The notes: generated by a model from the letters alone, not told the origin. Shown: positions 9,386 to 19,423, counted from the first letter of the stretch. The stretch: DNA of 64,000 bases from Kiloniella litopenaei (GCF_000982415.1 NZ_LANI01000029.1:1-64000), one strand, 5' to 3'. A program made the numbers and translations.

Positions 9386-10963
9386 ATGTCACATAGTTTT
9401 TCCCTCTCGCAATCCGTCAAAAAACCAGCAATCGCATCAACAGGCGGCGTTGTCGCCGCACAACATGTGACCGCGGCCCGGATCGGCACCGAAATTCTTG
9501 AACAAGGTGGCGACGCTGTTGACGCGGCAGTTGCTGTTTCCTTCGCGATGGGTGTTTTAGAACCCTGGATGAGCGGGCCTGCGGGTGGTGGTTCCATGAT
9601 GATATGGCGAGAAGAAGAACAAAAATCCTACGCCCTTACCTATGGCATGAAATCGCCTAAATCACTTGATACCAGCGCCTTTCCCCTTTCAAAAGATGGA
9701 AAAGCAGCCGACCTGTTCCCCTGGCGTGCTGTCGAAGACGATCTGAACGTACAGGGTCCACTTTCCATTGCGGTTCCCGGAACGGTTGCTGGTGCAGGAA
9801 AGGCACATGCGGCTTTTGGCAATATGCCATGGAAAGATCTGTTGCAACCCGCCATCAAAGAAGCAAAGTCCGGTTTGCTCGTTGATTGGTACGCCGCCCT
9901 TATCATAGCCTCGGCAACACGCGCTTTATCCAAAGATCCGCATGCCGCAGCAACCTATCTCGAAGACGGGCAATGGCCAACCATTGCAGGCTGGACAGCC
10001 TTATCAGAAAAGCGAATTGATCAATCCTTGTTTGCCAGTACACTCAGCCGGTTGGCAGATCAGGGCCCAGATGATTTTTATCGCGGGGATATTGCCGCGA
10101 CAATGGTCAAAGATATCCAAGACAAAGGTGGTTTTCTGTCACTAGACGACCTTGCCTCTTATGCCATTGAATTCGAAGCCCCCCTAACGATCCCCTATCG
10201 AAACAGCCGCATATTCGCAACACCTACACTGACAGCGGGTCCCACCTTAGCCGACACTCTCGGACAGATGGAAAAGCTATTTACGCCCGGCTCCACCCCG
10301 TCACCAGATAGCTTCGCTGCCTATGCAGATGCATTAAGCGCCGCTTATCAACGGCGGCTGGCATCCATGGGGGATCAGGATGCGCCTCATGCCCCGTCCT
10401 GTACCACCCATTTTTCCGTGGTCGATCGTCATGGTAATATGGTTTCAATGACACAAACGCTTCTATCCCTTTTTGGGTCCCGTGTCGTATCCCCGAACAC
10501 AGGTCTTCTGATGAATAATGGCATCATGTGGTTTGACCCAGAACAAGGGCATCCGAACTCACTGGCACCCAATAAGCGCTGCTTGATGAATGTCTGCCCG
10601 GTTATTGGTGAACAGGGTGATCAACGCTTTGCCATTGGCGCTTCAGGCGGTCGAAAAATCATGCCAGCGGTTATGCATCTTACATCCTTCATGACTGACC
10701 ATGGACTGAGCCTGGAAGATGCCTTCCATCACCCCAGAATGGATGTATCCGGCGGTGACGTTATCATAGCCGATGAAGACCTCGCCCCGGAAATTATTTC
10801 TGAGCTATCTCGAAAACACAAAGTCACAACAACAAAACGGACGGTATTCCCCTATGCATTTGCCTGTCCAGCAGGTGTTTCCAGAGAAAACGGAATCAAT
10901 TCCGGCTGTACCGAGATCATGTCACCCTGGGGCGACGCGGTTGCGGAAAAAGGCACCAAATAA
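9386..10963 (+). CDS. Gamma-glutamyltransferase family protein (Ntn hydrolase)
   Basis: 525 residues. GGT hallmarks: [19 protein letters not shown] and [20 protein letters not shown] at the N-terminus, GPAGGGSMM, and the autoprocessing nucleophile Thr340 in [12 protein letters not shown], followed by [15 protein letters not shown] and [11 protein letters not shown]. Self-cleavage before Thr340 would give a 339-residue large and a 186-residue small subunit. Unlike most GGTs it has no visible signal peptide, suggesting a cytoplasmic enzyme that cleaves or transfers gamma-glutamyl groups after uptake. Its TAATG junction with the next gene (1-base overlap) shows translational coupling to the M20 peptidase. 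Confidence 0.9.
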   Translation: MSHSFSLSQSVKKPAIASTGGVVAAQHVTAARIGTEILEQGGDAVDAAVAVSFAMGVLEPWMSGPAGGGSMMIWREEEQKSYALTYGMKSPKSLDTSAFPLSKDGKAADLFPWRAVEDDLNVQGPLSIAVPGTVAGAGKAHAAFGNMPWKDLLQPAIKEAKSGLLVDWYAALIIASATRALSKDPHAAATYLEDGQWPTIAGWTALSEKRIDQSLFASTLSRLADQGPDDFYRGDIAATMVKDIQDKGGFLSLDDLASYAIEFEAPLTIPYRNSRIFATPTLTAGPTLADTLGQMEKLFTPGSTPSPDSFAAYADALSAAYQRRLASMGDQDAPHAPSCTTHFSVVDRHGNMVSMTQTLLSLFGSRVVSPNTGLLMNNGIMWFDPEQGHPNSLAPNKRCLMNVCPVIGEQGDQRFAIGASGGRKIMPAVMHLTSFMTDHGLSLEDAFHHPRMDVSGGDVIIADEDLAPEIISELSRKHKVTTTKRTVFPYAFACPAGVSRENGINSGCTEIMSPWGDAVAEKGTK

Positions 10964-12348
10964 TGGTAACACGCGAAGCAATCATAACCAGAGCTGAAAA
11001 CTATTACGATGATGGTCAATTTTTAACAGATCTGGCGCGCCTTATTGCCATTGAAACAGAAAGCCAGAACCCCGATCAGTACCCGGAACTTCACAGATAT
11101 CTGAGTGATGGAATAACGCCACTACTCAACAAACTTGGAATCACAAGCAAGATATACGAAAACCCCGCCCCCTCTGGTGGTCCCTTTCTTGTTGGTGAAC
11201 GGATTGAATCCCCTGAACTGCCGACGGTTCTGACCTATGGCCACGGGGATGTCATCCGGTCACAAACAAACCAATGGCATAAGGGGCTGCATCCGTTCAA
11301 GGTGGTCACCCGGGACGATAAGATTTATGGACGAGGCACGGCAGACAACAAAGGGCAACACCTTATTAATCTGGCTGCTTTGTCATGTCTTCTTGAAGAA
11401 AAAGGATCATTAGGATTTAACCTAAAGATTATTATAGAGACATCAGAAGAAACAGGGTCCGCAGGACTAGGCGATTTTTTTAACCGCCACAAAGACCTGT
11501 TAAAAGCCGACGTTTTGATAGCTTCTGATGGCCCCAGATTACAACCAGACACACCAACGTTGTTCATGGGAACCCGCGGGGCAATTAACTTTGATCTTTC
11601 GGTTAACTTGCGCGAAGGCGCCAACCATTCAGGAAATTGGGGCGGGTTGCTGGCTGATCCTGCTATAATATTATCTCATGCCATTGCGTCGATCACAGAT
11701 GCACGCGGGCAGATCCTGATTCCCGAATGGCGCCCAACGAGTTTAACCGACGATATAAAAAAAACGCTCAAAGACCTGCCAATTGAAGGAGGCCCCGAAA
11801 TCAGTCAAGATTGGGGGGAAAAAGGTCTGGATCCGGCCCAAAGGGCCTTTGGATGGAACTCATTCGCTGTACTAGCAATGAAAAGCGGTGTTCCCGAGGC
11901 GCCTGTCAATGCGATCGCGGGCCACGCCTCTGCTCACTGTCAGCTCCGTTTTGTGGTGGGAACAGATATAGATGAAATTCTGCCTGCGCTCCGCAGACAC
12001 CTGGATAAAACAGGTTTTTCTGTTGTCGAGATCGTGCCCAGCAAAGAAGCATTTTTCAAGGCCACCCGCCTTGATCCGGACCACCCCTGGGTTACCTTTG
12101 CCGCAAGATCTATTGAAAAAACCAGTGGCAAAAAACCACACATCCTTCCCAATCTTGCCGGATCACTTCCCAACGAAACCTTTAGTGAGATACTGGAATT
12201 GCCGACGGTGTGGGTCCCACATTCCTACGGGGGGTGTTCTCAACATGCCCCAAATGAACATCTTCTGGGATCTATTGTTCGAAACGGCTTAAGAAATATG
12301 GCAGGTCTTTTTTGGGATCTAAGCTCAATAGATAAGAATAGCTTCTAA
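10963..12348 (+). CDS. M20-family metallopeptidase
   Basis: 461 residues, start overlapping the stop of the GGT gene. Two-zinc M20 features are present: YGHGDVI (first metal His and Asp region), [10 protein letters not shown] (bridging Asp), [10 protein letters not shown] (catalytic Glu plus metal Glu), ASDGP, and a final His in SQHAPNEH. A dimerisation domain is inserted after [13 protein letters not shown]. Members remove amino acids from dipeptides or N-acyl amino acids (ArgE/DapE/carnosinase-like group). Pairing with GGT suggests the two act in sequence on a gamma-glutamyl or similar peptide; that is inference. The 3' end overlaps the convergent M81 gene by 4 bases. Confidence 0.9.
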   Translation: MVTREAIITRAENYYDDGQFLTDLARLIAIETESQNPDQYPELHRYLSDGITPLLNKLGITSKIYENPAPSGGPFLVGERIESPELPTVLTYGHGDVIRSQTNQWHKGLHPFKVVTRDDKIYGRGTADNKGQHLINLAALSCLLEEKGSLGFNLKIIIETSEETGSAGLGDFFNRHKDLLKADVLIASDGPRLQPDTPTLFMGTRGAINFDLSVNLREGANHSGNWGGLLADPAIILSHAIASITDARGQILIPEWRPTSLTDDIKKTLKDLPIEGGPEISQDWGEKGLDPAQRAFGWNSFAVLAMKSGVPEAPVNAIAGHASAHCQLRFVVGTDIDEILPALRRHLDKTGFSVVEIVPSKEAFFKATRLDPDHPWVTFAARSIEKTSGKKPHILPNLAGSLPNETFSEILELPTVWVPHSYGGCSQHAPNEHLLGSIVRNGLRNMAGLFWDLSSIDKNSF

Positions 12349-13796
12349 TCGAAAAGGTCTGATCTGGGCCAAATATCGGATCGGGCATACTTGTAGTTAG
12401 TAGTTTTGGGATCATTTGGATAAGGTCCATCAACGCTGGCATAAAGTATGTCCGATGCCACAGGTTCAAAGCCATCGTAAAAATGATTGGTCGACTTGAT
12501 TACCAAAATTTTCTTAGATTTGGGATCAACCCCGAGATTGACAAAAAGGCTGGGGTCAAAACTCTGGCTGCGGTTGGAATTAAGGATCACAGTAATTCCC
12601 ATATAGTCAATTGCAACGCTGTCGCCCAGCGGAACAATGGATGTACCAAAGTCCTGGGTTGCATCCAAAACGATCTTGAGAACCTTTACCTCTGCATCAA
12701 TCGGCGGACCAGCAGTATCTGACATCTTGCTTCCAAAACGCAGCTTGAGTGTCGCTCCTTCACCCGCAGAGATACAGGTCTTAACAGCCATTGGATCCCA
12801 GATTGTTCCGACAGCAGCATCAAAGGCTTTCTGTTCCACCAATGTGCGTAATAAAATCGTGGAATCACCGGGCACTCCCCCCCCCGGATTATCCCAGACA
12901 TCAGCAATAACAATCGGCCCCGTCAGTGCGCTTTTCGCCCGGACAACAGCCTCGGCGGGGGATAAAAATTCCGGTCGCGTCGTCCCCCGAAACGAAAACA
13001 ATTCCCGGCCAAGCTCAGCAGCCAGCTTGGGGGCCTTATCCGTATTCCGATCAGCAACAATTAAGACTTTTGTCCCCATATCCGGCACATCACCAGCCAT
13101 AAAGCCGTGTATAACTGAAATTGACAGAATGCCATCTTTCCCTTCTAACGACTGTATCTTGTCAACAAAGCCACGCATTGGTTCACGGCTTGTCGGCAGC
13201 ACTTCAATCATATTGCAATCGGCAACATGTAATTCAGGAGTGATTTTCTTTTCAACGGCCCGAACGACCAGATCAACGCAGTCTTCAGCACATTCAACAA
13301 AATCGGTATGCGGAAACTCCTTAAAGGCAACCAGAACATCGGCATTCTTTGTACGTTTTTGCGACAGGTGACTATGTGGGTCCAATGTTGCGCCAATAAC
13401 CACATTCGGGCCAACAATCTTTCGAACGGCCTCTAACAACGCCCCTTCGCAATCCCGACAGTTCTGAGCCACCATCGCCCCGTGTAACCCCAAAACAACT
13501 GCATCAACAGGTAACGCAGATCGTAATTGAGCCAATACCTCTTCCCTTAATCCGTCCCAGGTTTTTGAGTTCACAATTCCCCCGGGCTCTGCCCAGGTTG
13601 CCGTCCCTTCAACAAGGTCCCAGCCTTCTTCCTGTGCACGACGGCGGCAAACAGGAAACACCGCACTACACAGGGTCGGGGTTTCCGGGTGTTCCCCCGG
13701 AGCCGCATAAAAGCTTTCCTTAAAATCACTGAGATCGGCACGCAGAGGAGAAAAGGTATTTGTCTCAGTCGCGATAGATGCGCAAAATATCCGCAC
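12345..13796 (-). CDS. M81-family metallopeptidase (MlrC-like)
   Basis: 483 residues from GTG 13796, chosen because GGGG lies 7 bases upstream and homologues begin [17 protein letters not shown]. MlrC-type signatures: [27 protein letters not shown], and [14 protein letters not shown] near residue 300. The family is named for an enzyme that degrades linear microcystin peptides, but most members have unknown substrates and many lie next to TRAP or ABC peptide/amino-acid importers, as here. It is the last gene of the dctQ-dctM-dctP-M81 operon and is separated from dctP by a strong hairpin, so it is probably expressed at a lower level. Confidence 0.88.
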   Translation of the reverse strand: MRIFCASIATETNTFSPLRADLSDFKESFYAAPGEHPETPTLCSAVFPVCRRRAQEEGWDLVEGTATWAEPGGIVNSKTWDGLREEVLAQLRSALPVDAVVLGLHGAMVAQNCRDCEGALLEAVRKIVGPNVVIGATLDPHSHLSQKRTKNADVLVAFKEFPHTDFVECAEDCVDLVVRAVEKKITPELHVADCNMIEVLPTSREPMRGFVDKIQSLEGKDGILSISVIHGFMAGDVPDMGTKVLIVADRNTDKAPKLAAELGRELFSFRGTTRPEFLSPAEAVVRAKSALTGPIVIADVWDNPGGGVPGDSTILLRTLVEQKAFDAAVGTIWDPMAVKTCISAGEGATLKLRFGSKMSDTAGPPIDAEVKVLKIVLDATQDFGTSIVPLGDSVAIDYMGITVILNSNRSQSFDPSLFVNLGVDPKSKKILVIKSTNHFYDGFEPVASDILYASVDGPYPNDPKTTNYKYARSDIWPRSDLFD

Positions 13797-13839
13797 AGGA
13801 AAACCCCACAAATTAATATTGAAAAATATTCTAAAAGAA

Positions 13840-13865
13840 ACCCGGGGGAAAACCCTCCCCCGGGT
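13840..13865 (-). terminator. Intra-operon hairpin between dctP and the M81 gene
   Basis: ACCCGGGGGA and TCCCCCGGGT form a perfect 10-bp G+C-rich stem around a 6-base loop. In the direction of transcription it is followed by the T-rich TTTCTTTTAG. It probably acts as a partial terminator or mRNA-stabilising 3' end that lets the upstream binding-protein gene be expressed above the M81 gene. Confidence 0.7.
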
Positions 13866-13878
13866 GATTGGTTGGTAA

Positions 13879-14934
13879 TTATTTTAGATAATTACGTGTA
13901 TTGGCTTTGCCCAGTTCCGCCTGGAAAAGATCAAGAAGTGTTACACCTTTATCACCAAGGGTCTCTTCCACATGCTTCAAGACAACGGGTTGTGCCGCAG
14001 CTTTGAATTGATTGCGTGCTTCAGCAGACAGGGCCGTCACTTCGATTTTATCTTTCAAACCAGCCAAACCACGATCTGAGGCTTCGATCACACGGCTCAG
14101 GCCACGGCTGGCAACAACACAGGAATTCGCAGCATAGTTCAGCACTCGCTGTTCATCAGCACTCAGATCATCCCAGAATGCTTTGGACACCATAAAAGTA
14201 TAAGGTGCGAACAGGTGATTGGTCAGGGTCATGTATTTCTGAACTTCTGAAAATTTGGCAAAAGAAATAATCGGCACCGGGTTCATTTGCCCATCAATCA
14301 CACCAGTTTGCAGACCGGAATAAACCTCTCCCCAAGCCAAGGGATAAGCTTCACCACCAAGTGATTGAATAATTTTCTGATGCGAAGGCAAAGTCATGGT
14401 ACGGACACGAATGCCTTTAAAATCTTCTAGATTTTTGATCGGATGTTTAGAGTTTGTAACGGCAAAGAACCCACCTGTATCAGGGAAACCAAGTACCTTC
14501 ACACCGCTAACTGTCTCTTCGATATCTCTGGACAGTTCAGCACCAAAAGGACCGTCAAAAACATCATAGGTTGCGGCATTATGATCAAAGGCAAAAGCCA
14601 GGTTCAAAACATCAATACGTGGATAATAGGACGAAATAGCCCCGGTTGAAGTCAAGGTTGCCTGAATGACGTTGTCCCGAACCAACTGCACATGTTCTTT
14701 CGCAGAACCGAGTTGGTTCGAAGGATAAACCTCGACCTTGATGGAGCCATTTGTATCAGCCTCTACAATGTTTGCAAAAACGGCGGTACAGGCATGTGCC
14801 GGGTTTTCAAACGGGTCCATTTTATTGTCATGGCCAAACTTCAAAACTTTGGTATCAGCCATTGCCCCGGTGACACTGGAACAAAGCAAAGCACCAACAG
14901 CAACAGAAGTGGCTACTTTTTTTAGTAATTTCAT
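13879..14934 (-). CDS. dctP: TRAP transporter substrate-binding protein (DctP family)
   Basis: 351 residues with a signal peptide (MKLLKKVATSVAVGALLCSSVTGAMA, cleavage near residue 26). The body is a DctP-type periplasmic receptor: KVLKFGHDN, YPSNQLGSAKEHVQLVRDN, FKGIRVRTMTLPSH with the family's carboxylate-binding Arg, and WGEVYSGLQTGVIDGQMNP. It delivers an organic acid or amino-acid-like solute to the DctQM membrane pair encoded just upstream in the same operon. With an M81 peptidase downstream, a modified amino acid or small peptide is a plausible ligand, unproven. Confidence 0.93.
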   Translation of the reverse strand: MKLLKKVATSVAVGALLCSSVTGAMADTKVLKFGHDNKMDPFENPAHACTAVFANIVEADTNGSIKVEVYPSNQLGSAKEHVQLVRDNVIQATLTSTGAISSYYPRIDVLNLAFAFDHNAATYDVFDGPFGAELSRDIEETVSGVKVLGFPDTGGFFAVTNSKHPIKNLEDFKGIRVRTMTLPSHQKIIQSLGGEAYPLAWGEVYSGLQTGVIDGQMNPVPIISFAKFSEVQKYMTLTNHLFAPYTFMVSKAFWDDLSADEQRVLNYAANSCVVASRGLSRVIEASDRGLAGLKDKIEVTALSAEARNQFKAAAQPVVLKHVEETLGDKGVTLLDLFQAELGKANTRNYLK

Positions 14935-15031
14935 CTTACGTCTCCCTTAAGATTTTATTTCTTTTCCCAAACGTGCGTCTGTAGTTTCAAAAAAGGCAAA
15001 GGAGCAGTCGCCACTCCTCATTTCTCTGGGA

Positions 15032-16312
15032 TCAGGCAAATCCCAGTAATCGTGGAAGGGCCATGGTCAGGTCCTCCCAAAAAGCAAAAATGAACAGAAT
15101 GGTGACTTCGGCGATCAAGAAGGGCCAAAGCTTTGCTGCGATACGTTCCAGCTTTTCCCCCGTCACTGATGACAGAACAAAAAGGCACGCCCCGACTGGT
15201 GGTGTCATCAAGGAAATATTCAAAGCAAGAATAAATATGATTCCCGCGTGAATGGGTTCCAGACCAATTTGTTCGGTCAAAGGAACCAGAACGGGGGCCA
15301 GCAATATCAAGATGGCTGTGATATCCATGATCATGCCAATTGCCAAAAGCAATCCGATAACCAACGCGATGATAATGTAGGGGTTGTTGGAAATAGATAA
15401 AATTGCTTCTGCGATTTCCTGTGGAATACGATTAAAGCTCATCCACCAGCCCAAGATCGCGGCAAAGGCAATAATGACAAAGATCACACCTGTAATTCGG
15501 GCTGTCCTGATCAACATACCGATAAAATCAGAAACACTAATGGCGCGATAAACCACAACACCGATGAAAAGGGCGTATCCCACAGCAATGGACGCTGCTT
15601 CTGTGGGGGTTACAATCCCCCCCAGAATTCCGCCGAGAATGATAATCGGCATAAAGAGAGCCAAAATAGACGACTTGAAAATCTGCCACAGCTCTTTCAG
15701 GCTTGATCTGTCCTCTGCCTCGGGGAGATTATTTGCCTTTACACCGACAGCAATCACAATCATGCAAACCAGGCAAATCAACAGACCGGGCAAAATTCCC
15801 GCGGCAAATAGCCCCCCAATAGACCCCCCCATCAAGGAACCATAAACAACCATCAACCCAGATGGCGGGATCGTGGGGCCAATAATCGATCCCGCTGCCG
15901 TTACGGCACAGGCATAATCCCGACTATAGCCCCGCTTGACCATTGCAGGCACAAGTGTTTTGCCAAAGGCAGCAGCATCCGCCGTTGCAGCCCCGGTCAG
16001 ACCCGCAAAGAAAACAGACGCCAACATGTTGGTATGCGCTAGGCCTCCTCGGAAATGCCCGACCAATGCTTGAGCCAAATTCACCAAACGATGGGTAATG
16101 CCTGTATGGTTCATAATTTCACCCGCAAGGATGAAAAAAGGCATCGCCAGAAAGGGAAAAATGTTCAACCCATTAAACATTTTACTTGGGGCAAGGGCGA
16201 AAAAAGCACCACCGCCCATGTCAATAAGCCCGATCACCCCTGCCAATCCCAAAGCAAACCCTATTGGCATCCCAATTAAGACCAGAACAACAAAAGCAAT
16301 TCCAACAATCAT
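15032..16312 (-). CDS. dctM: TRAP transporter large permease (DctM family)
   Basis: 426 residues, nearly all hydrophobic, with about 12 membrane segments. DctM signatures: FILAGEIMNHTGITHRLV, AGLTGAATADAAAFG, GSIIGPTIPPSGLMV, GGIVTPTEAASIAV, and LNISLMTPPVGACLF. It forms the sodium-driven channel of the tripartite transporter with DctQ. Its start overlaps the dctQ stop by 4 bases. A gap of 97 bases separates it from dctP. Confidence 0.93.
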   Translation of the reverse strand: MIVGIAFVVLVLIGMPIGFALGLAGVIGLIDMGGGAFFALAPSKMFNGLNIFPFLAMPFFILAGEIMNHTGITHRLVNLAQALVGHFRGGLAHTNMLASVFFAGLTGAATADAAAFGKTLVPAMVKRGYSRDYACAVTAAGSIIGPTIPPSGLMVVYGSLMGGSIGGLFAAGILPGLLICLVCMIVIAVGVKANNLPEAEDRSSLKELWQIFKSSILALFMPIIILGGILGGIVTPTEAASIAVGYALFIGVVVYRAISVSDFIGMLIRTARITGVIFVIIAFAAILGWWMSFNRIPQEIAEAILSISNNPYIIIALVIGLLLAIGMIMDITAILILLAPVLVPLTEQIGLEPIHAGIIFILALNISLMTPPVGACLFVLSSVTGEKLERIAAKLWPFLIAEVTILFIFAFWEDLTMALPRLLGFA

Positions 16313-16836
16313 TGTACCGCCCCCGCGCCAGATGAAAGGTTATCATTCGGGTCAATGTTGACGTTCCCCTGGTCCCGCAAGGCAACCAGTAAAACCTGAA
16401 GCGCGGCAACAGCAGAGGCCACAGGGATTGCCGCAAAAGGCATTGCCAGTGTCATGCCGAAGATCATTGCCTGACGGCTTCCCCCACCCTCGGCAAAATC
16501 AATTCCGTACCAACACAAAAAGGCAAACAAAGCAAAGGTCATGATATCAACCAGAATCAACAGCGGCCGCTGAATCCCCTGTGGCAATCGCTCAATTAAA
16601 ATAGAGAGGCCGATATGTTCCCGACGGGCAATACCCGCTGATATCGCCAGTAATGCCGCCCAAATCATGAGATAACGGGCTAAAACTTCCGGCCAAGGCA
16701 GTTGCCAGTGAAAAAGGTAACGATCAACCACGCCGAGCCAAACGTCCAAAACCAATAACAGCATCAGTAAGGCGACAATGCGCTCAACCGCCCAGTTCAA
16801 CCTTTTGCTGGCTTTTGCAGCGACAGCTTTCATCAT
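16309..16836 (-). CDS. dctQ: TRAP transporter small permease (DctQ family)
   Basis: 175 residues with four predicted membrane helices and the DctQ core PWPEVLARYLMIWAALLAISAG followed by REHIGLSILIERLP. First gene of the TRAP-M81 operon. Its promoter must lie in the 250-base region shared with the divergent RpiR gene, where repeated AACTACGT-type sites occur. The small permease bridges the substrate-binding protein and DctM. Confidence 0.92.
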   Translation of the reverse strand: MMKAVAAKASKRLNWAVERIVALLMLLLVLDVWLGVVDRYLFHWQLPWPEVLARYLMIWAALLAISAGIARREHIGLSILIERLPQGIQRPLLILVDIMTFALFAFLCWYGIDFAEGGGSRQAMIFGMTLAMPFAAIPVASAVAALQVLLVALRDQGNVNIDPNDNLSSGAGAVQ

Positions 16837-16849
16837 TCCTCCCAGAAAC

Positions 16850-17050
16850 GTAATTTAACTACGTTTACTGCTCAGAATCGGCTCATGTAAAGCAAAATTA
16901 CGTAAAATAACTTCAAAATCTATAAATAAAGCGTAGTTTTAGCGATATTTATTGGTTTAATTGCAAAATTTGTTTGTTTGTGTAATTTAACTACGTAGTA
17001 TATTAACCTTACTCAGAACATTAAAATCATGCGTTTTGATAAAACTACGC
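16850..17050. promoter_or_regulatory. Putative RpiR operator cluster between dctQ and rpiR
   Basis: The 15-mer GTAATTTAACTACGT occurs twice in direct orientation (16850-16864 and 16982-16996). The 11-mer TAAAACTACGC occurs at 17040-17050 and inverted at 16931-16941. All four share an ACTACG core, and nothing like them was noticed elsewhere in the window. Position between divergent genes, one of them a regulator, makes an operator array for the RpiR protein the natural reading. Exact -35/-10 boxes could not be assigned. Confidence 0.6.
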
Positions 17051-17087
17051 ACAGGCAACCCCACAGAAAACAACCAAGGATGTCCCA

Positions 17088-17966
17088 TTGGCCGCTACTT
17101 TTGATCTCATTACAAAAATAAAAAAAATGGACGGGAGCTTCAAAGCACGGGAACAACAGGTCGCCACCTATGTGCTTAATAATCTGGAAACCGTCAGCCA
17201 AATAAGCGTTAATTCACTTGCTAAATTCTGTGATGTCAGCGAGCCAACTGTCATCCGTTTTTGCCGGAAACTAGGGTGCGATGGCTTCAAGGATTTTAAA
17301 ATTCAACTCGCTCAAAATGTTGCTGTCAGCCTGCAATACCTCTCGCGGTCAGAGAAAACTGTCACCTCTCCAGATAGTACAATTGATCAGGTTCTTGATG
17401 CATTGATATCAACAACTGAATTCGCAAAAAATCAAATCAATCCTGATGAAATATCAAATGCAGTTAGCGCCCTGACACGCACCAAAACACTTATTTTTTG
17501 CGGTGTCGGCGGCGGCTCAACGACGGTTGCCTTTGATGCTGCAAACAGATTTTTCCGACTTGGGATTACAGCTTTGTCTCTCAATGATGCTTACCTTCTC
17601 CGCATGCATGCCGCGACATTGGGACCAGATGATCTTATGTTCTTTATCTCATCGACAGGCACCCCCAGAGCTTTGATCGACACGGCAAAAATCGCCAATC
17701 AATACGGCGCCACAACGCTGTGTCTGACAAAGCCAAATTCGGAACTGTCCCAAGTGTGCACACTAACCGTTGGGCTTGAACTTCCCGAAGACCCCGACAT
17801 ATACAAACCCACGGCCTCAAGGTTAGTTTTTTTGGCCGTCATAGACATACTAGCCGCATCTGTCGCCCGAAAAATGCCCGAAAAAACCAAAGAAAAACTA
17901 CGCCGGATCAGGGCTTCTCTTACAGCTTTGCACGGCAATACAGATCCACAGCCAATCGGGGATTAA
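17088..17966 (+). CDS. RpiR/MurR-family transcriptional regulator (HTH + SIS domain)
   Basis: 292 residues from TTG 17088, which has AAGGA seven bases upstream. Residues 1-77 form the HTH_6 DNA-binding domain (REQQVATYVLNNLETVSQISVNSLAKFCDVSEPTVIRFCRKLGC in pieces). Residues about 125-260 form a sugar isomerase (SIS) domain (TLIFCGVGGGSTTVAFDAANRF, ISSTGTPRALIDTAKIA). RpiR proteins sense phosphosugars or related metabolites. It is followed after one base by the D-threonine-aldolase-like gene and is divergent from the TRAP operon, so it probably controls both. Confidence 0.9.
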   Translation: MAATFDLITKIKKMDGSFKAREQQVATYVLNNLETVSQISVNSLAKFCDVSEPTVIRFCRKLGCDGFKDFKIQLAQNVAVSLQYLSRSEKTVTSPDSTIDQVLDALISTTEFAKNQINPDEISNAVSALTRTKTLIFCGVGGGSTTVAFDAANRFFRLGITALSLNDAYLLRMHAATLGPDDLMFFISSTGTPRALIDTAKIANQYGATTLCLTKPNSELSQVCTLTVGLELPEDPDIYKPTASRLVFLAVIDILAASVARKMPEKTKEKLRRIRASLTALHGNTDPQPIGD

Positions 17967-17967
17967 C

Positions 17968-19053
17968 GTGATGGACTGTACGACAGAAACAAAAACATTC
18001 ATGACCAATGATATCTCTACCCCCGCAGTCGTAATTGATATGATGATTGCACAAAGGAACATCGAGAAGCTGCAAGCTCATTGTGACCAGCATAACATTC
18101 CGTTACGCCCGCACATCAAAACACACAAACTACCATGTATGGCCAAACGCCAAATTCAAGCCGGGGCAATTGGCATCACCTGTCAAAAAATAGGTGAAGC
18201 CGAAGTCATGGCCCAAGCAGGCATAGAAGACATACTGATCACCTATAACATCCTCGGCCAGCATAAACTTGATCGTCTGGTGAGACTGTCAACAAAATGC
18301 AGGTTGTCCGTTGTTGCTGATAACGCCCATGTCGTTGATGGTCTGGCCAAGACCTTCGCCAAGGCCGAACGGCCGCTAGAAGTTTTGATCGAATGTGACA
18401 CTGGTGCAAAGCGATGCGGCGTACAGTCTGCCGAAGAAGCCCTTGTACTCGGCCGTTTAATTCATAATGCAAGTGGGCTTTCACTTGGAGGTTTGATGAC
18501 CTACCCGCCAATGGGAGATCAAGCTCTTGTAAATAACTGGCTTGAAAAGGCCCGAAATCTGTTAATTTCCAAGGGACTTCCTTGTCCGAAAATAAGCAAT
18601 GGCGGCACCCCAAACATGAGCCGCGCCCAAGACGTTACTATCGCAACAGAACATCGCTCAGGCACCTACATCTATAATGACAGATCCCTAATTGAAGCTG
18701 GTCTGTGTCGCATTGAAGATTGCGCACTATCCGTCAAAGCAACCATTGTCAGCAAACCGACAAAGGATCGTGCCGTCATTGATGCGGGGTCAAAAATGCT
18801 AACATCCGACCTTTTGGGCATGGAAGGATTCGGTCTAATCAAAGAAGCCCCAGATGCAAAAATTACCAGCCTAAGCGAAGAACACGGCATTCTGGATCTC
18901 AGCAATACCAATTGGTCACCCAAAGTCGGCGATCAAATTCATATCATTCCCAACCACGTTTGCGTCGTATCAAACATGGTGGATTATGTTTATTTGGTAG
19001 AACCCGATAAAACAATCAAAGCACCAGTTCTCGCACGTGGCTTAGTGACTTAA
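17968..19053 (+). CDS. D-threonine aldolase / D-serine dehydratase-like PLP enzyme
   Basis: 361 residues of the alanine-racemase-fold type III family. The PLP lysine is Lys51 in LRPHIKTHK. CDTGAKRCGV and SNGGTPNMS are typical phosphate-binding stretches. The metal-binding H-x-C pair is His330/Cys332 in IIPNHVCVVSN, as in D-threonine aldolase and eukaryotic-type D-serine dehydratase. It should cleave or dehydrate a beta-hydroxy D-amino acid. GTG 17968 and ATG 17971 are both possible starts. It forms a two-gene unit with rpiR, linking the neighbouring TRAP transporter to catabolism of a hydroxy-amino-acid-like solute (inference). Confidence 0.85.
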   Translation: MMDCTTETKTFMTNDISTPAVVIDMMIAQRNIEKLQAHCDQHNIPLRPHIKTHKLPCMAKRQIQAGAIGITCQKIGEAEVMAQAGIEDILITYNILGQHKLDRLVRLSTKCRLSVVADNAHVVDGLAKTFAKAERPLEVLIECDTGAKRCGVQSAEEALVLGRLIHNASGLSLGGLMTYPPMGDQALVNNWLEKARNLLISKGLPCPKISNGGTPNMSRAQDVTIATEHRSGTYIYNDRSLIEAGLCRIEDCALSVKATIVSKPTKDRAVIDAGSKMLTSDLLGMEGFGLIKEAPDAKITSLSEEHGILDLSNTNWSPKVGDQIHIIPNHVCVVSNMVDYVYLVEPDKTIKAPVLARGLVT

Positions 19054-19119
19054 ACCAAATAAAACAACCAGCCTCTTACCATACGCTACGAATCAGTACC
19101 GACAGAAAGGTACTATGTA

Positions 19120-19148
19120 TTGACACCCCGAAAACTTTAGCATACCAA
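19120..19148 (+). promoter_or_regulatory. Possible sigma-70-type promoter for the riboswitch-nrdAB transcript
   Basis: TTGACA at 19120-19125 is a perfect -35 match. After a 17-base spacer comes TACCAA (19143-19148), a poor -10. Its position about 15 bases before the aptamer fits, but the weak -10 keeps confidence low. Confidence 0.3.
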
Positions 19149-19157
19149 ATATAGATA

Positions 19158-19340
19158 TCGAGGTTCTTTCGAAATCCATTCGAAAGCTAAGAGGGAATTC
19201 GGTGAGCGATACAATCGCAATCCCGAAGCTGCCCCCGCAACTGTAAGCAGTTAGCAACTGTCGCGTATGCCACTGATGTCATTTTTACATTGGGAAGGCG
19301 GACACAAGCATTGATCTGCAAGCCAGGAGACCTGCCCCGA
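19158..19340 (+). ncRNA. Cobalamin (B12) riboswitch aptamer
   Basis: The conserved landmarks occur in the right order: AAGAGGGAATTCGGTG (19188-19204), then CCGAAGCTGCCCCCGCAACTG, then GCCACTG at 19269-19275 with GGGAAGGCGG (19292-19301), and finally the B12 box GCCAGGAGACCTGCC (19322-19336). Together these define an adenosylcobalamin-type aptamer. It lies in the leader of nrdAB, a B12-independent ribonucleotide reductase. In known cases this arrangement switches class I RNR off when B12 is available for a class II enzyme. Confidence 0.93.
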
Positions 19341-19364
19341 TAAAAGTCAATTCCGCGGGCGGGG
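19331..19364 (+). promoter_or_regulatory. Alternative helix of the riboswitch expression platform
   Basis: CCTGCCCC (19331-19338), whose first six bases are the end of the B12 box, can pair over all 8 positions (one G-U) with GGGCGGGG (19357-19364). This pairing and the ligand-bound aptamer fold exclude each other, so this is a good candidate for the switching helix. Seen by eye; no folding was run. Confidence 0.5.
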
Positions 19365-19423
19365 TGCTCCGATGGTGTTGCAGGCAGCATGAACCATCCT
19401 TTCATGTTCTCCGCAAATCATTT

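Noticed and set aside
12637-13371. Plus-strand open frame of 244 codons
   Set aside because: Antisense shadow of the M81 peptidase gene, whose protein is clearly recognisable on the minus strand.
19143-19165. NrdR box upstream of nrdAB
   Set aside because: The sequence CAAATATAGATATCG is loosely similar, but the two spaced ACACNATATA-type palindromes expected for NrdR are not present.
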